Positions 35,731 to 45,287 of a stretch of 64,000 nt of DNA are shown piece by piece. Both the position numbers and the translations under genes were made by a program. Under the pieces are notes generated by a model. That model searched no databases, had not been told where the DNA came from, and saw only the letters and a list, made by a program, of their open reading frames with translations. The stretch spans positions 372,001 through 436,000 of the forward strand of contig JADKHN010000001.1 of NCBI GenBank assembly GCA_016721725.1, given 5' to 3'. The DNA comes from Chitinophagaceae bacterium (GTDB lineage Bacteria > Bacteroidota > Bacteroidia > Chitinophagales > Chitinophagaceae). Numbering within the stretch: the stretch's first letter is position 1; the number at the start of each line of letters is the position of its first letter.

Positions 35731-37245
35731 TTGAGCGGAATCAAGAAACTCGCTGGACAGACCCTGTGGTATGGCATCCCCACCATCGCCAGTCGTTTCC
35801 TGGGCTACCTGATGAACATGGCCCTGCCTTTTTTCATCGCCTTACCCGAAAAAACCGCCGACCTGGTTCAGGTTTACACACTCATCCCTTTTCTGAATGT
35901 CCTCTATGCATACGGACTGGAGACGGCCTATTTCCGGTTCTCACAAACCCACGACAAAGAAAAACTCTACAGCACCTTATCCCTTTCACTTTTTTTCAGC
36001 AGCATCTTCTTCACGGTCATTTTACTATTATGCCGTGAAAGCCTTGCATCAGCCACTGACCTCAATGCCCATACAGAATACATTCTGTGGATGGCGGCGA
36101 TCATCGCGGTAGACAACCTAAATACTTTACCCTTCGCCAAATTGCGCCAGGAGAACCGGCCGCGACGTTATGCATTCGCCCGGATCGCCGGCATACTGAT
36201 GAATATCTTCGTGGTGATCCTTTTCCTGGGTATCATCCCTTCGCTCTTAAAGAATAACCCGGACCATTTCCTGGGAAAATTCTACAACCCCGATATCGGC
36301 CTTGGCTATTACCTCCTGGGTAACCTGGTAGGCAGCTTGTTCACTTTGCTCATCCTGGCCAAAGAGATCCGGCAGGTGAAGTTTCGTTTCAATATCCCGA
36401 TCTGGAAAGAAGTCATGCGCTACAGCATGCCGCTGATCATTGTTGGCCTGGGCGGTATGGTCAATGACGTTTTGAGCCGGCTCATCTACCGGCACGTGGT
36501 TGATCTTCCACCCCAACAGGCGGATCATGAACTGGGCGTTTTTGCCAACATCTTCCGGCTGGCCCTGCTCATCACCATCATGATCCAGGCTTTCCGGATG
36601 GCGGCCGAACCTTTCTTTTTCAATAAAAGCAAGGAAGAAAATGCGCCGCGTACCTATGCCCGGGTCATGAAATTCTTTGTGATCGCCTGTTGCTTCATGT
36701 TCCTGCTCATTGGCCTCTACCTGGATATCTTCAAATGGATCTTTACGCATTTCGCCAACCCGCGCTGGGCCGAAGGCCTTGAAGTGGTGCCCCTGCTGGC
36801 CCTGGGCAATATCTTCCTGGGCATTTATTATAACCTGAGTGTCTGGTATAAGCTAACCAACAAGAACAGGTATGGCGCCATGATCACCATCGCTGGCGCC
36901 GTGATCACCATCGCGCTCAACATCACGCTGATCCCCGTTTTACATTATACCGGGGCCGCCTTAGCCACTTTCTTCTGCTACCTGTTCATGATGGTAAGCA
37001 GTTACTGGCTCGGGCAAAAACATTATCCCGTACCGTATGCCGTGAAGAAACTGATCGCCTACTTAACGATGGTGGTGCTGATCTACCTGCTGCACCTGGG
37101 AATGGTAAAATACCTGTCGCATTCGCTCTTGTTCTCGATCAGCAGCGCCACGGTATTGTTCCTGTTCTTTACCTGGTTTGTCAGCCGGGTGGAAGCCCGT
37201 GAACTCTCGAAACTTCCTATCATCGGAAAATATTTCAACCGCTGA
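35731..37245 (+). CDS. polysaccharide/lipid-linked oligosaccharide flippase (MOP superfamily)
   Basis: 504 residues with about 14 predicted membrane helices through the whole length. The start GIKKLAGQTLWYGIPTIASR with a following FLGYLMNMALPFF is typical of Bacteroidota Wzx-like MOP transporters, which flip lipid-linked glycans across the inner membrane. The only start consistent with this N-terminus is TTG at 35731. No glycosyltransferase genes are adjacent, so the glycan is unknown. The metallophosphoesterase gene begins 16 bases after the stop, suggesting cotranscription. Confidence 0.88.
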   Translation: MSGIKKLAGQTLWYGIPTIASRFLGYLMNMALPFFIALPEKTADLVQVYTLIPFLNVLYAYGLETAYFRFSQTHDKEKLYSTLSLSLFFSSIFFTVILLLCRESLASATDLNAHTEYILWMAAIIAVDNLNTLPFAKLRQENRPRRYAFARIAGILMNIFVVILFLGIIPSLLKNNPDHFLGKFYNPDIGLGYYLLGNLVGSLFTLLILAKEIRQVKFRFNIPIWKEVMRYSMPLIIVGLGGMVNDVLSRLIYRHVVDLPPQQADHELGVFANIFRLALLITIMIQAFRMAAEPFFFNKSKEENAPRTYARVMKFFVIACCFMFLLIGLYLDIFKWIFTHFANPRWAEGLEVVPLLALGNIFLGIYYNLSVWYKLTNKNRYGAMITIAGAVITIALNITLIPVLHYTGAALATFFCYLFMMVSSYWLGQKHYPVPYAVKKLIAYLTMVVLIYLLHLGMVKYLSHSLLFSISSATVLFLFFTWFVSRVEARELSKLPIIGKYFNR

Positions 37246-37261
37246 ACCCCGCCTGTCGTCC

Positions 37262-38275
37262 ATGCGTAAACTTTTGCAATTCCTGTTGAAACGCCCGTTG
37301 ACCTGGATGGCCAATAACCTGTCGGCTTCGCCGGAAAAAGAAGCCGTATTCAATTCCCTGACCAAACTTTTCAGGAGCGGGGAAAAACGGAATAGCAAAC
37401 GGATGATCACGCACCCGTTCAATACCGCCAATGACCATTTCATCATTTTCAGTGACCAGCATAAAGGCAGCCGCGACCATGCGGATGATTTTACCGCCTG
37501 CGAACCCAATTATATCGCGGCGCTTCAATTCTATCATGCCCAATGTTACCATTTCATCAGCCTGGGAGACTGCGAAGAGCTATGGAAATACAGACCGGAA
37601 AAGGCGATACCCCGGAACAAAGCGGCCTTTGAAGCTGAGTCTGCTTTTCAGAACGATAAAAAGTATTTCAGGACCTTCGGTAACCACGATATCATCTGGA
37701 AGAACAAATGGGATGTGCACCGTTTGCTGAAACATGATTTCAGTCTGCCCCTGCCCGTACCGGAAGGCATCCTCTTACAATGTGAGACCGGTGACCGGAA
37801 ACTCGGCATATTCCTGACCCATGGTCACCAGGGCGATAAAATGAGTGATAACAACGGCCTGAGTACCTGGCTCGTTGCACATTGCTGGGCGCCCCTGCAA
37901 CGCTACCTGCAGATCAATGTGAATACCCCCAGCAAGGATGACACCCTGCGCAACAAGCACAATAAACTGATGTATGAATGGAGCTGTACCCGGAAGAACC
38001 TCATACTCATAACCGGTCATACTCATCAGCCTGTTTTCGCTTCGGGAAAATTTTCTTCACATCCCTCGAATCACATTGAACGGGATGAACATGATAAACT
38101 GCGGCCTTCCTATTTCAATACAGGATGTTGTTGTTTCAGCGATGGCGACATCACCGGGATCGAGATCGCGGAAGGCTGGATACGTTTGATCAAATGGCAA
38201 ATGGAAGGATCAGGATCCAACCGGAAAGTACTGGAAGAGATCAGGCTGGATCAACTGGTCCAGGATCTCGATTAA
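37262..38275 (+). CDS. metallophosphoesterase
   Basis: 337 residues from the ATG at 37262 (MRKLLQFLLKRPLTWMANN); a longer frame reaches into the flippase gene and is not preferred. Calcineurin-like metal motifs are in order: FSDQHKG, LGDCEELWK, FGNHDIIW, FLTHGHQGD and ITGHTHQP. A short N-terminal helical region precedes the catalytic core; there is no clear signal peptide. The substrate cannot be inferred. It follows the flippase gene closely, so a role in lipid-linked glycan or lipid phosphate turnover is possible but speculative. Confidence 0.88.
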   Translation: MRKLLQFLLKRPLTWMANNLSASPEKEAVFNSLTKLFRSGEKRNSKRMITHPFNTANDHFIIFSDQHKGSRDHADDFTACEPNYIAALQFYHAQCYHFISLGDCEELWKYRPEKAIPRNKAAFEAESAFQNDKKYFRTFGNHDIIWKNKWDVHRLLKHDFSLPLPVPEGILLQCETGDRKLGIFLTHGHQGDKMSDNNGLSTWLVAHCWAPLQRYLQINVNTPSKDDTLRNKHNKLMYEWSCTRKNLILITGHTHQPVFASGKFSSHPSNHIERDEHDKLRPSYFNTGCCCFSDGDITGIEIAEGWIRLIKWQMEGSGSNRKVLEEIRLDQLVQDLD

Positions 38276-38290
38276 ACATCTCTTATTTCT

Positions 38291-40690
38291 TCAATCATCC
38301 TCTTTCTCTTCATTCAGCTTAATGAAAGCAGCACGCCTGGGGGCAGGCATCTTGCTGTTCAATCCCCGGACCCCTTTCCAGATCACTTCACTGAATTCAA
38401 GGTCGGGTACCCGGTCTTCCTTGCTGAGATCGAATTTCGCGGAACGTTCAGACAACTCGTTCCATACGATGTTCTTTTCGGTGATATCAACACGGGCAGG
38501 CAGGGCGGTAAAAGGCGTGAAATCGGGTTTTGAGGTAAAGCTCCGCCACATGGGTGTAGCTCCTGCATCATATTGGCTCATGGGCGGAATGCCCAGGATC
38601 AGTTCGATCGTACGTAACATACCCGAGGTGCTATACGGCGTATGATCGATAAAATTCCGTTTTACATAGGGGCCCGCCACATAGGCCGTGGTACGGTGCG
38701 CATCCACATGGTCCGGACCGTTCTGTGCATCATCCTCTACAATAAAAACTGCGCATTCCTTCCATACCGGGCTCTTGCTTAAAAACTCCAGGAACATGCC
38801 GACACTCAGGTCATTATCGGCCACATGCGCAAAAGGCGTGGGCTTGTTCTTACTCATTCCTTCGGTATGATCATTGATAAGGCGAAGGGTATTGAGCTGA
38901 GGCAGGGCGTTGACAGCGAGGAGGCTGTCGAAATCGCGTTTCCATTGGTTCACCCGGGTGGTATCCCTGATGCTTTGATCCCAACTGGTAAAATAGGTGC
39001 AGAAATGATTTTCCAGTACCGGAATATTGGGCTTATAGTCATCGGCGAATTCGCCATAGGTCCGGTAAGTGACTCCCGCCTTTTTACAATGATCCCAAAG
39101 AAATCCCCCTTTGTTGTTGGCGATCAGTCGCTGGCCTTCGGCATCATAACCGCCGCCACGGCCCCCGTAACTGCTCACCCAGTTCTTTTCCAGGTAATCG
39201 TTGGCGTAGGCGCCCATGCTCCAGTTATGCCCGTCGGCGCTCACTTCACCATCCACATAAAAATTATCCAGCAAGACAAAATCCCGGGCCAGTTTATGCT
39301 GGTTGGGTGTGATCTTTTCACCAAACAGCAAGAGGGAGGTATCTCCGTTCCCGCCGGGAATGTCACTCAATACCTGGTCGTAAGTGCGGTTTTCCTTAAT
39401 GATATAGAACACGTATTTGATGGGCGACTTGTCACCGACCCGCTGGGGTATCGGGTTGCCTTCTTCCCCTTTGGACAGCATTTCCTTTTCCTTGGTATAG
39501 GGCGTGTTCGAATAAACCTGTTTCGAATATTTGCCGAGTTGTTTCTCTGAAGGCGTATTGATGATGCTCATCGTTCCTTTCATCAGACGGGCGATATATT
39601 GAGGACCATCCTCATCATCAGCCTGGTGCTTTACCCGGCGCCCGACAGGATCGGGGCCTTTCGGATTGGGAAATGATGAAAATCCTTTTCCATTGGTGAC
39701 GAATATTTTTTTTCCGATCACTTTTACACAGGTGGGATACCATCCGACCGGGATAAATCCTCTGGACCGGCTGTCACCCGGTTCACTCACGTCAAATACG
39801 GCCAGGCAATTATTGTCGGCATTGGCGATAAACAGTGTTTTTTCATCTTCGCTCAGGGCCAGCCCGTTGGTCGTACTGCCGGGAGGAGCGTCCGGATATA
39901 AGGAAGCGGTGAGCGTTTCCATCACCCTTCGCTCTTTTGTATTGATCACCGAAACGGAATTATCATTGGCGTTGGCCACAAACAGATAACGGCCGTTTCC
40001 GGAAAGGCATAATTCGTTGGGATGGTCACCCACATCGATCATACCCTTCATCTCCTCATCAACCGTGCTGAATACGGCCACTTTCTTATTCCCCCAAACG
40101 GAGATATAAAGTTCTTTATGATCGGGAGAAAGTTTACAGGTATAGGCTTCAGCTTCCAGTCTGACCTGTTTGACCACGCTCTTGTTGCGAAGGTTGATGG
40201 CGTACAGCGAATTGTCATCCTTGGTGACCACATAAAGCAGCTGCCGGTCATTGTCGATATCCATGCCGGCCGGAGAGAGTTTATTCGGCCATTTTTTTCC
40301 CAGCATGATGTCGCCTTTCAGTTTAAGCTTTCCATTGACCACATCATAAACCAGGATCTTATTCTCATTTCCGGCTCCCACATAAAGCTGTTTGTCGTCC
40401 GCACTGAAACAGATGCCCAGCCAGCCCGATTTGATCTCCAGGTTATCCAGTACTTGATCCCTAACCGCATCGATGAGTTGCAGCGATTGCTTACCCTGGC
40501 CATTATTCGTGACCGCGATGAGTTTTTTTGAATGACTGACCGCCATATTGAGCGGGAAGTCGCCCAGGGGAAGGCTTCTGCCGGCCGGTGAAAGAGACCA
40601 ACCGTTGGGAAGGGTGATCGTTTTTGGAACTTGTGCTGAAGCCATGGCTGGAAAAACGAGGATGAAAAGGATCAGGAATCTGGATCGCAT
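38291..40690 (-). CDS. secreted YncE-like beta-propeller / alkaline-phosphatase-superfamily phosphoesterase fusion
   Basis: 799 residues with a signal peptide (FLILFILVFPAMASAQ). Residues about 30-360 form a seven-bladed YVTN/YncE-type propeller with repeats such as LYVGAGNENKILVYD, LYAINLRNKSVVKQVRL and LFVANANDNSVSVINTKERR. From about 420 a phosphoesterase (arylsulfatase/phospholipase C-like) domain follows: KYVFYIIKENRTYDQVL, FVLLDNFYVDGEVSADGHNW, and FIVEDDAQNGPDHVDAHRTT. The layout is common in Bacteroidota and Acidobacteria, with no defined substrate. It converges with the metallophosphoesterase gene. A TAACTTTA near-match to the -7 box precedes it. Confidence 0.88.
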   Translation of the reverse strand: MRSRFLILFILVFPAMASAQVPKTITLPNGWSLSPAGRSLPLGDFPLNMAVSHSKKLIAVTNNGQGKQSLQLIDAVRDQVLDNLEIKSGWLGICFSADDKQLYVGAGNENKILVYDVVNGKLKLKGDIMLGKKWPNKLSPAGMDIDNDRQLLYVVTKDDNSLYAINLRNKSVVKQVRLEAEAYTCKLSPDHKELYISVWGNKKVAVFSTVDEEMKGMIDVGDHPNELCLSGNGRYLFVANANDNSVSVINTKERRVMETLTASLYPDAPPGSTTNGLALSEDEKTLFIANADNNCLAVFDVSEPGDSRSRGFIPVGWYPTCVKVIGKKIFVTNGKGFSSFPNPKGPDPVGRRVKHQADDEDGPQYIARLMKGTMSIINTPSEKQLGKYSKQVYSNTPYTKEKEMLSKGEEGNPIPQRVGDKSPIKYVFYIIKENRTYDQVLSDIPGGNGDTSLLLFGEKITPNQHKLARDFVLLDNFYVDGEVSADGHNWSMGAYANDYLEKNWVSSYGGRGGGYDAEGQRLIANNKGGFLWDHCKKAGVTYRTYGEFADDYKPNIPVLENHFCTYFTSWDQSIRDTTRVNQWKRDFDSLLAVNALPQLNTLRLINDHTEGMSKNKPTPFAHVADNDLSVGMFLEFLSKSPVWKECAVFIVEDDAQNGPDHVDAHRTTAYVAGPYVKRNFIDHTPYSTSGMLRTIELILGIPPMSQYDAGATPMWRSFTSKPDFTPFTALPARVDITEKNIVWNELSERSAKFDLSKEDRVPDLEFSEVIWKGVRGLNSKMPAPRRAAFIKLNEEKEDD

Positions 40691-40811
40691 GGGACAAGAT
40701 TTTGAGTCTTAAAGTTACGACAGTTATGCCCTTTTTAGAGGATAGAAACAAATTTAACCCAGGCTTTATACGGAAAACAGGTGAACGCCGCCCCGTTTCT
40801 GAGATAATAGT

Positions 40812-41618
40812 CTATTGGTATTTCCTGCTGAGTTCGTAAATGATCTTCCGGTCCGATTCACGGATCACGGGCACACTATCCTGCTGTACAAAATGCAGTT
40901 TGAAAGCCCGGATGGCGGATGCGGTGTCGCGGATATTATAACCGATGATCCGCAGGGATTGTATCGCGTTGAAATCGGCGGGAAGGCTGGTGCGGGCCGT
41001 ATCATACCAGTATCCATAACCGGCTGAAGCCAGTTGTTGCCAGGGAAAATAACGGTTGGGGTCCACCTTTCGTTTGGGCGCGATATCCGAATGACCGATG
41101 AAATTGGCTGCAGGGATATTATTATCCTTTTTCAATTTTTTACAAAGCTGCAGGAGGCTGATGATCTGAGCCTCGGGGAAGGGTTCAAATCCGTTGTTAT
41201 CGAGTTCAATACCAATGCTGGCGCTGTTGACGTCGGTGAGGTTACCCCATTGTGCGGCACCGGCATGCCAGGCCCGCAGGTAATCATTGAGCATATGATG
41301 AATGGTGCCGTCCTTGCAGATCACATAATGGGCGCTGACCTGGGTACGCTTCAGCGTGAAGGTCAGCAATGTGGTATCGCAGGCATTCTGCGCGGTATGG
41401 TGTATGATCACAAAATTGGGTTTCCGCAGGCCAAAATTGGTGGTGCCTACCCAATATGGTGGCTGGGGTGTACTGTCGATGTATGTCGGTTGGCTGCGCA
41501 ATTCCCGGGAAAGTGCCTTAGCCTGTTTCTTATACTGGCGGTTGGTGTCGGCGTACTTATTGGCGCTGCAACTGGTCAAAACCAGGACAAATGATAAGAG
41601 GAGGATCTTCTGACTCAT
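40812..41618 (-). CDS. N-acetylmuramoyl-L-alanine amidase lipoprotein (Amidase_2/AmpD-like)
   Basis: About 268 residues from the ATG at 41618 (MSQKILLLSFVLVLTSC); the ATG two codons before is an alternative. A lipobox (LTSC) predicts a lipoprotein. The Amidase_2 fold is clear: FVIIHHTAQ (zinc His), SAHYVICKDGTIHHMLND, RAWHAG, SIGIELDNNG, and FIGHSDIAPKRKVDPNRYF with the second zinc His and catalytic residues. It cleaves the amide bond between MurNAc and the stem peptide, for wall recycling or remodelling in the periplasm. It stands alone. Confidence 0.92.
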   Translation of the reverse strand: MSQKILLLSFVLVLTSCSANKYADTNRQYKKQAKALSRELRSQPTYIDSTPQPPYWVGTTNFGLRKPNFVIIHHTAQNACDTTLLTFTLKRTQVSAHYVICKDGTIHHMLNDYLRAWHAGAAQWGNLTDVNSASIGIELDNNGFEPFPEAQIISLLQLCKKLKKDNNIPAANFIGHSDIAPKRKVDPNRYFPWQQLASAGYGYWYDTARTSLPADFNAIQSLRIIGYNIRDTASAIRAFKLHFVQQDSVPVIRESDRKIIYELSRKYQ

Positions 41619-41703
41619 ATTCAATAACTATGAAAGGGAAGTTACACAGAAAATTGTTATTGCCGACCTCCCTATTTTTTTGCATTACAAATCAGAGTCT
41701 ACA

Positions 41704-41738
41704 CAAAAAAAATGAGCTGCCCTGGTGGGGCAGCTCAT
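41704..41738 (-). terminator. terminator of the alcohol dehydrogenase gene
   Basis: ATGAGCTGCCC and GGGCAGCTCAT form a perfect 11-base stem with a 5-base loop. The preceding A-run (41704-41712) becomes a U tract on the minus strand. Confidence 0.88.
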
Positions 41739-41768
41739 TCAAAATATTAAATTCATCATTCCAAATCT

Positions 41769-42812
41769 TTACAACGTGGCCATATCGATCACGAACCGGT
41801 AACGCACATCGCCTTTGAGCATCCGCTCATAGGCCTCATTGATATCCTTCATGGCGATCACTTCCACATCGCTGACGATCTGATGTTCGGCGCAATAATC
41901 CAGCATCTCCTGGGTCTCAGGAAGACCCCCGATCAGGGATCCCGCCACACTTCGTCTTCCAAAGATCAGGTTAAAGGCCGGGATCTGTGCCGGGGAAGGC
42001 GGTGCGCCGACACAAACCATGACGCCGTTCGTCCGCAGCATGCCCAGGTAAAAATTATAATCGTGATCGGCAGAGACCGTATCCAGGATAAAATCAAAAG
42101 TACCGGCACATGCTTTGACCTGCGCCGCATCGCTGGTCAGTACAAAATGAGCTGCGCCAAGTCTTTTCGCATCGGCCGCTTTTGAAGGAGAATGGCTGAG
42201 CATGGTCACTTCTGCTCCCATAGAGGCAGCGAGTTTTACTCCCATATGTCCTAATCCTCCCAGTCCTAGTACAGCTACCTTGGTGCCCTTGCCCACTTTC
42301 CAATGGCGGAGAGGAGAATAGGTTGTGATACCGGCGCATAAAAGCGGTGCCACCCCTTCGAGAGGTAATTGATCCGACACGTGCAATACGAAGTCTTCAT
42401 GGGCGTTAATCGATTTGCTATAGCCGCCATAGGTATTTCCGCTTCCGTCCTTTTCCTTCCCGTTATAGGTACCTACCATGCCGTTACTGCAATATTGCTC
42501 GAGTCCTTCTTTACAATTATCACACTCCCGGCAGCTGTCGACCAGGCAACCGATACCCGCCAGGTCACCCACCTTGAATTTTGTAACCTGGTCGCCGATC
42601 GCCGTGACCTTACCTACGATCTCATGTCCCGGAACACAGGGATAAACGGTGTTGCCCCACTCGTTACGGGCCGTATGAAGATCACTGTGACATACACCAC
42701 AATATAATATCCCGATCTGGACATCATGAGGTTTTGGGTTCCGGCGATCAATGGTCCAGGGTGCAAGAGGGCTATCTGCACTTTGTGCAGCAAATGATTT
42801 TGTTGAAGACAT
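41769..42812 (-). CDS. zinc-dependent NAD(P) alcohol dehydrogenase
   Basis: 347 residues from the ATG at 42812 (MSSTKSFAAQSADSPL); the frame extends further upstream but across the -7 box. Catalytic zinc ligands: CGVCHSDLH and PGHEIVGKV. Structural zinc cysteines: CRECDNCKEGLEQYC. NAD(P)-binding motif: VLGLGGLGHMGVKLA. The sequence resembles the YahK/cinnamyl-alcohol-dehydrogenase-type NADP-dependent aldehyde reductases. Substrate unknown; it may detoxify aldehydes. It has a promoter box and terminator of its own. Confidence 0.92.
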   Translation of the reverse strand: MSSTKSFAAQSADSPLAPWTIDRRNPKPHDVQIGILYCGVCHSDLHTARNEWGNTVYPCVPGHEIVGKVTAIGDQVTKFKVGDLAGIGCLVDSCRECDNCKEGLEQYCSNGMVGTYNGKEKDGSGNTYGGYSKSINAHEDFVLHVSDQLPLEGVAPLLCAGITTYSPLRHWKVGKGTKVAVLGLGGLGHMGVKLAASMGAEVTMLSHSPSKAADAKRLGAAHFVLTSDAAQVKACAGTFDFILDTVSADHDYNFYLGMLRTNGVMVCVGAPPSPAQIPAFNLIFGRRSVAGSLIGGLPETQEMLDYCAEHQIVSDVEVIAMKDINEAYERMLKGDVRYRFVIDMATL

Positions 42813-42832
42813 TCGTGGGAATTTGATGAAAC

Positions 42833-42840
42833 CAAAGATA
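42833..42840 (-). promoter_or_regulatory. -7 promoter box of the alcohol dehydrogenase gene
   Basis: TATCTTTG on the minus strand matches TAnnTTTG, 20 bases before the ATG at 42812. Confidence 0.6.
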
Positions 42841-42987
42841 ACTTTAAGGATATGAACCGGACATATATATATCATTCATATAATTGGCGGTACTAACATA
42901 CCTGAAAACAGGACCTGCAGGATAGATAAAAAACATAATGCTTCTGAATATTTATCCTGGCGGGAGAAAAAAACCGAACTTTCCGGT

Positions 42988-43842
42988 ATGAAAAAAATAT
43001 TCTCCGCAACATTCTGCCTGTGTTTATTGATCACCGGCCGGGCACAAAACAAACCCGCCTATGTGTTATACAATGCCGAAGGGAAAAAAATCGCCTACAG
43101 TAAAATGATCCGTCAATTGGTTAAGGGAGACATGGTGATGATCGGCGAATTGCACAATAATCCGATCAGCCACTGGATGGAACTGGAGATCACGAAGGAC
43201 TGCAAGGAAAAAAGAAACCTGGTTCTGGGCGCCGAGATGTTTGAACAGGACAATCAACCGGCGCTGGATCTATACCTCCAGGGAAAGTTGTCGGCCAAAG
43301 GCCTGGACAGCATGGCCCGGCTCTGGAAGAACTACCCCACGGATTATGCGCCCCTGGTGAATTTTGCCAAAGAAAACAAGATCGCCTTCGCGGCCACCAA
43401 TATTCCCCGCCGTTATGCCTCCCTGGTGAGCAAGGGAGGATTTTCAGCACTGGACACCCTGCCCGCCAAAGCAAAAAGCTGGATCGCTCCGCTTCCGATT
43501 GCCTATGACAGCACCCTGCCCGGATATACCAAGATGGTGACCATGATGGCGGGCCACGGAACCCCGAATATGATCAGGGCCCAGGCGAGCAAGGACGCCA
43601 CTATGGCTTATTTCATCCTGAAATATTTTGTACCCGGAAGCCTGTTCATCCATTATAACGGCAGTTTCCATACCGAGAACCACGACGGGATCGTATGGTA
43701 CCTGAAACAACAGAAACCGGAGCTGAGGATTTTGACCGTCACCACCGTCCTTCAGCAGGACATCAAGAAATTACTGGAAGAGAATAAGGGAAAGGCGGAT
43801 TTCATCATCTGCGTCGATGAAGACATGACGAACACCTATTAA
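42988..43842 (+). CDS. ChaN-like haem-binding secreted protein
   Basis: 284 residues with a signal peptide (FSATFCLCLLITGRAQ). The ChaN/EreA-like core has MIGELHNNPISHWMELE, VLGAEMFEQDNQPALD, MARLWKNYPTDYAPLV and FIHYNGSFHTENHDGIVWYL. ChaN of Campylobacter is an iron-regulated haem-binding lipoprotein; here the N-terminus looks like an ordinary signal peptide without a lipobox. Function by homology only. It is followed 62 bases later by an unrelated small secreted protein. No clear -7 box upstream. Confidence 0.82.
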   Translation: MKKIFSATFCLCLLITGRAQNKPAYVLYNAEGKKIAYSKMIRQLVKGDMVMIGELHNNPISHWMELEITKDCKEKRNLVLGAEMFEQDNQPALDLYLQGKLSAKGLDSMARLWKNYPTDYAPLVNFAKENKIAFAATNIPRRYASLVSKGGFSALDTLPAKAKSWIAPLPIAYDSTLPGYTKMVTMMAGHGTPNMIRAQASKDATMAYFILKYFVPGSLFIHYNGSFHTENHDGIVWYLKQQKPELRILTVTTVLQQDIKKLLEENKGKADFIICVDEDMTNTY

Positions 43843-43904
43843 CGGGCCACCGGCTTTTGAACGGATATCACGAATAACTGTATATTTATTAAAAGAAATT
43901 CATC

Positions 43905-44462
43905 ATGAAAACGATCGGTACCACCCTCCTCGCTTTGCTGTTCTTCCAAACCGGACTTTGGGCTCAAAATAATTCCGGGAATAACAAGCCGGCCAGGTGG
44001 ATCACGCATACCGACACCGAATACCAGTTCAGTTTTCAATACCCCGACAATTGGGAGTTCAAACTGCCCGGCACCAATACCCGTTTCTTCGTGACCAGTT
44101 ATCCCGAAAATACCAGTGACGGTTTCAGGGAGAACGTGAATTGCATCGCCCGCAAGCTGACCCAAAAAACTTTCCAGGTAAAGGATGCCGAAGAAGAGAT
44201 ACTTAAATCATTAAGGGAAAAACTCAGTGATTTTGCCCTGCTCTCGGTAAGTTATCCCCGCTGGAACAATACCCAGGTCATGCTGCTGGAGTACACCTGT
44301 TCGATGGAACTTGACCAGGAAAAAATTGATGTGCGTATGATGCAGCAATTAGCCTTTGTTAAAGGCACGCTGTATACTTTCACCTTCACGGCAGAGCAGA
44401 AGAATTATGACGCTTACCTGCCCGCGGTAAAAAAGATGCTCACCAGTTTTGTGGTGAAATAA
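43905..44462 (+). CDS. secreted protein of unknown function (PsbP/DUF1795-like)
   Basis: 185 residues with a signal peptide (TTLLALLFFQTGLWAQ). The pattern FSFQYPDNWEFKLPGTNT, followed by strands and a C-terminal amphipathic helix (YDAYLPAVKKMLTSFV), is that of the PsbP-like fold seen in many small secreted proteins. No catalytic motif is visible. It follows the ChaN-like gene on the same strand and may be cotranscribed; a functional link is not evident. Confidence 0.7.
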   Translation: MKTIGTTLLALLFFQTGLWAQNNSGNNKPARWITHTDTEYQFSFQYPDNWEFKLPGTNTRFFVTSYPENTSDGFRENVNCIARKLTQKTFQVKDAEEEILKSLREKLSDFALLSVSYPRWNNTQVMLLEYTCSMELDQEKIDVRMMQQLAFVKGTLYTFTFTAEQKNYDAYLPAVKKMLTSFVVK

Positions 44463-44557
44463 TGGTTTGCCGGGCTTTCACAAATCTTTAGCAGGCCGTT
44501 TACAATATATGCAGCAGGGAATACGTCATTGGTTCACACCTTTAAATCTTCCCTGTC

Positions 44558-45196
44558 ATGCATTACCTGTTCGTATTGCTGTTCGCCACTATGGTCAGTG
44601 ACAACAGCCAAAGTAAAAAAAACAATAACCCCGTCGTTTCCCCGCTCAGTGATTTTTCAGAGGAATGGAATGATCCCAGATTCCAGGTTTGCAATACGGC
44701 CGCCGACGCCGAATATCTGAACGAGGAGGAAAAGAATGTCATTTATATCCTGAACCTGGCCCGTTACGACCCCAAACTGTTTTGCAACACCGTAGTAAAG
44801 CAATACCCCGAGTACAATGACAACGCTGAACTGGTTCACACCACCTATTACCAGTCGCTTCTCGCCACGATGAGGCTGATGAAACCACTCCGGCTCTTAC
44901 AACCCGACATGGATTGTTTTACAAGCGCGGAATGCCACGCTTACCATATGGGCCTCACTGGAGAGGAAGGACATGACCGGTCTGACAGCTGCCGGGGAAA
45001 CCTGTATTACAATGCGGAATGTTGTGATTACGGCCATGCCGACCCCCTCGACATCGTCATGAGCCTGTTGATCGATTATGCCGTTCCCTCACTCGGCCAC
45101 CGGAAGATCTGCTTTGGCAATTACCAGCGTGTAGGTGTTTCCATTTTGCCGCATAAGCGCTGGGATGTGAATGCGGTATTGGATTTTCATTATTAG
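44558..45196 (+). CDS. secreted CAP-domain (SCP/PR-1-like) protein
   Basis: 212 residues. The N-terminus (MHYLFVLLFATMVS) is a weak signal peptide. The CAP fold is recognised from EYLNEEEKNVIYILNLARYD, AECHAYHMG, HDRSDSCRGNLYYNAECC and SLGHRKICFGNYQRVGVS; the His of the first AECHAY and the Gly-His of LGHR fit the conserved CAP cavity. Six cysteines in the mature part suggest disulfides and an extracytoplasmic location. Bacterial CAP proteins have varied and mostly unknown roles. Confidence 0.8.
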   Translation: MHYLFVLLFATMVSDNSQSKKNNNPVVSPLSDFSEEWNDPRFQVCNTAADAEYLNEEEKNVIYILNLARYDPKLFCNTVVKQYPEYNDNAELVHTTYYQSLLATMRLMKPLRLLQPDMDCFTSAECHAYHMGLTGEEGHDRSDSCRGNLYYNAECCDYGHADPLDIVMSLLIDYAVPSLGHRKICFGNYQRVGVSILPHKRWDVNAVLDFHY

Positions 45197-45208
45197 GAGT
45201 TGGGTTGG

Positions 45209-45278
45209 CTAAGAGAACAAAAGAGAAAAAGAGGAAACCAGAACGCTGTTATTCTCTTTTTGTCCTTTTCCCTCTTAG
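45209..45278. terminator. long imperfect inverted repeat between converging genes
   Basis: CTAAGAG at 45209 pairs with CTCTTAG at 45272-45278, and the A/G-rich and T/C-rich inner arms continue the stem with several mismatches over about 25 bases. It separates the CAP-domain gene from the converging tcdA and probably terminates both. Confidence 0.6.
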
Positions 45279-45287
45279 TCCACTTTT

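Noticed and set aside
37178..37261. Upstream extension of the metallophosphoesterase gene
   Set aside because: It overlaps the end of the flippase gene in another frame and does not look like a family N-terminus.
38825..39550. Antisense frame within the propeller/phosphoesterase gene
   Set aside because: It is fully contained in a well-supported gene and has no signal, motif or promoter.
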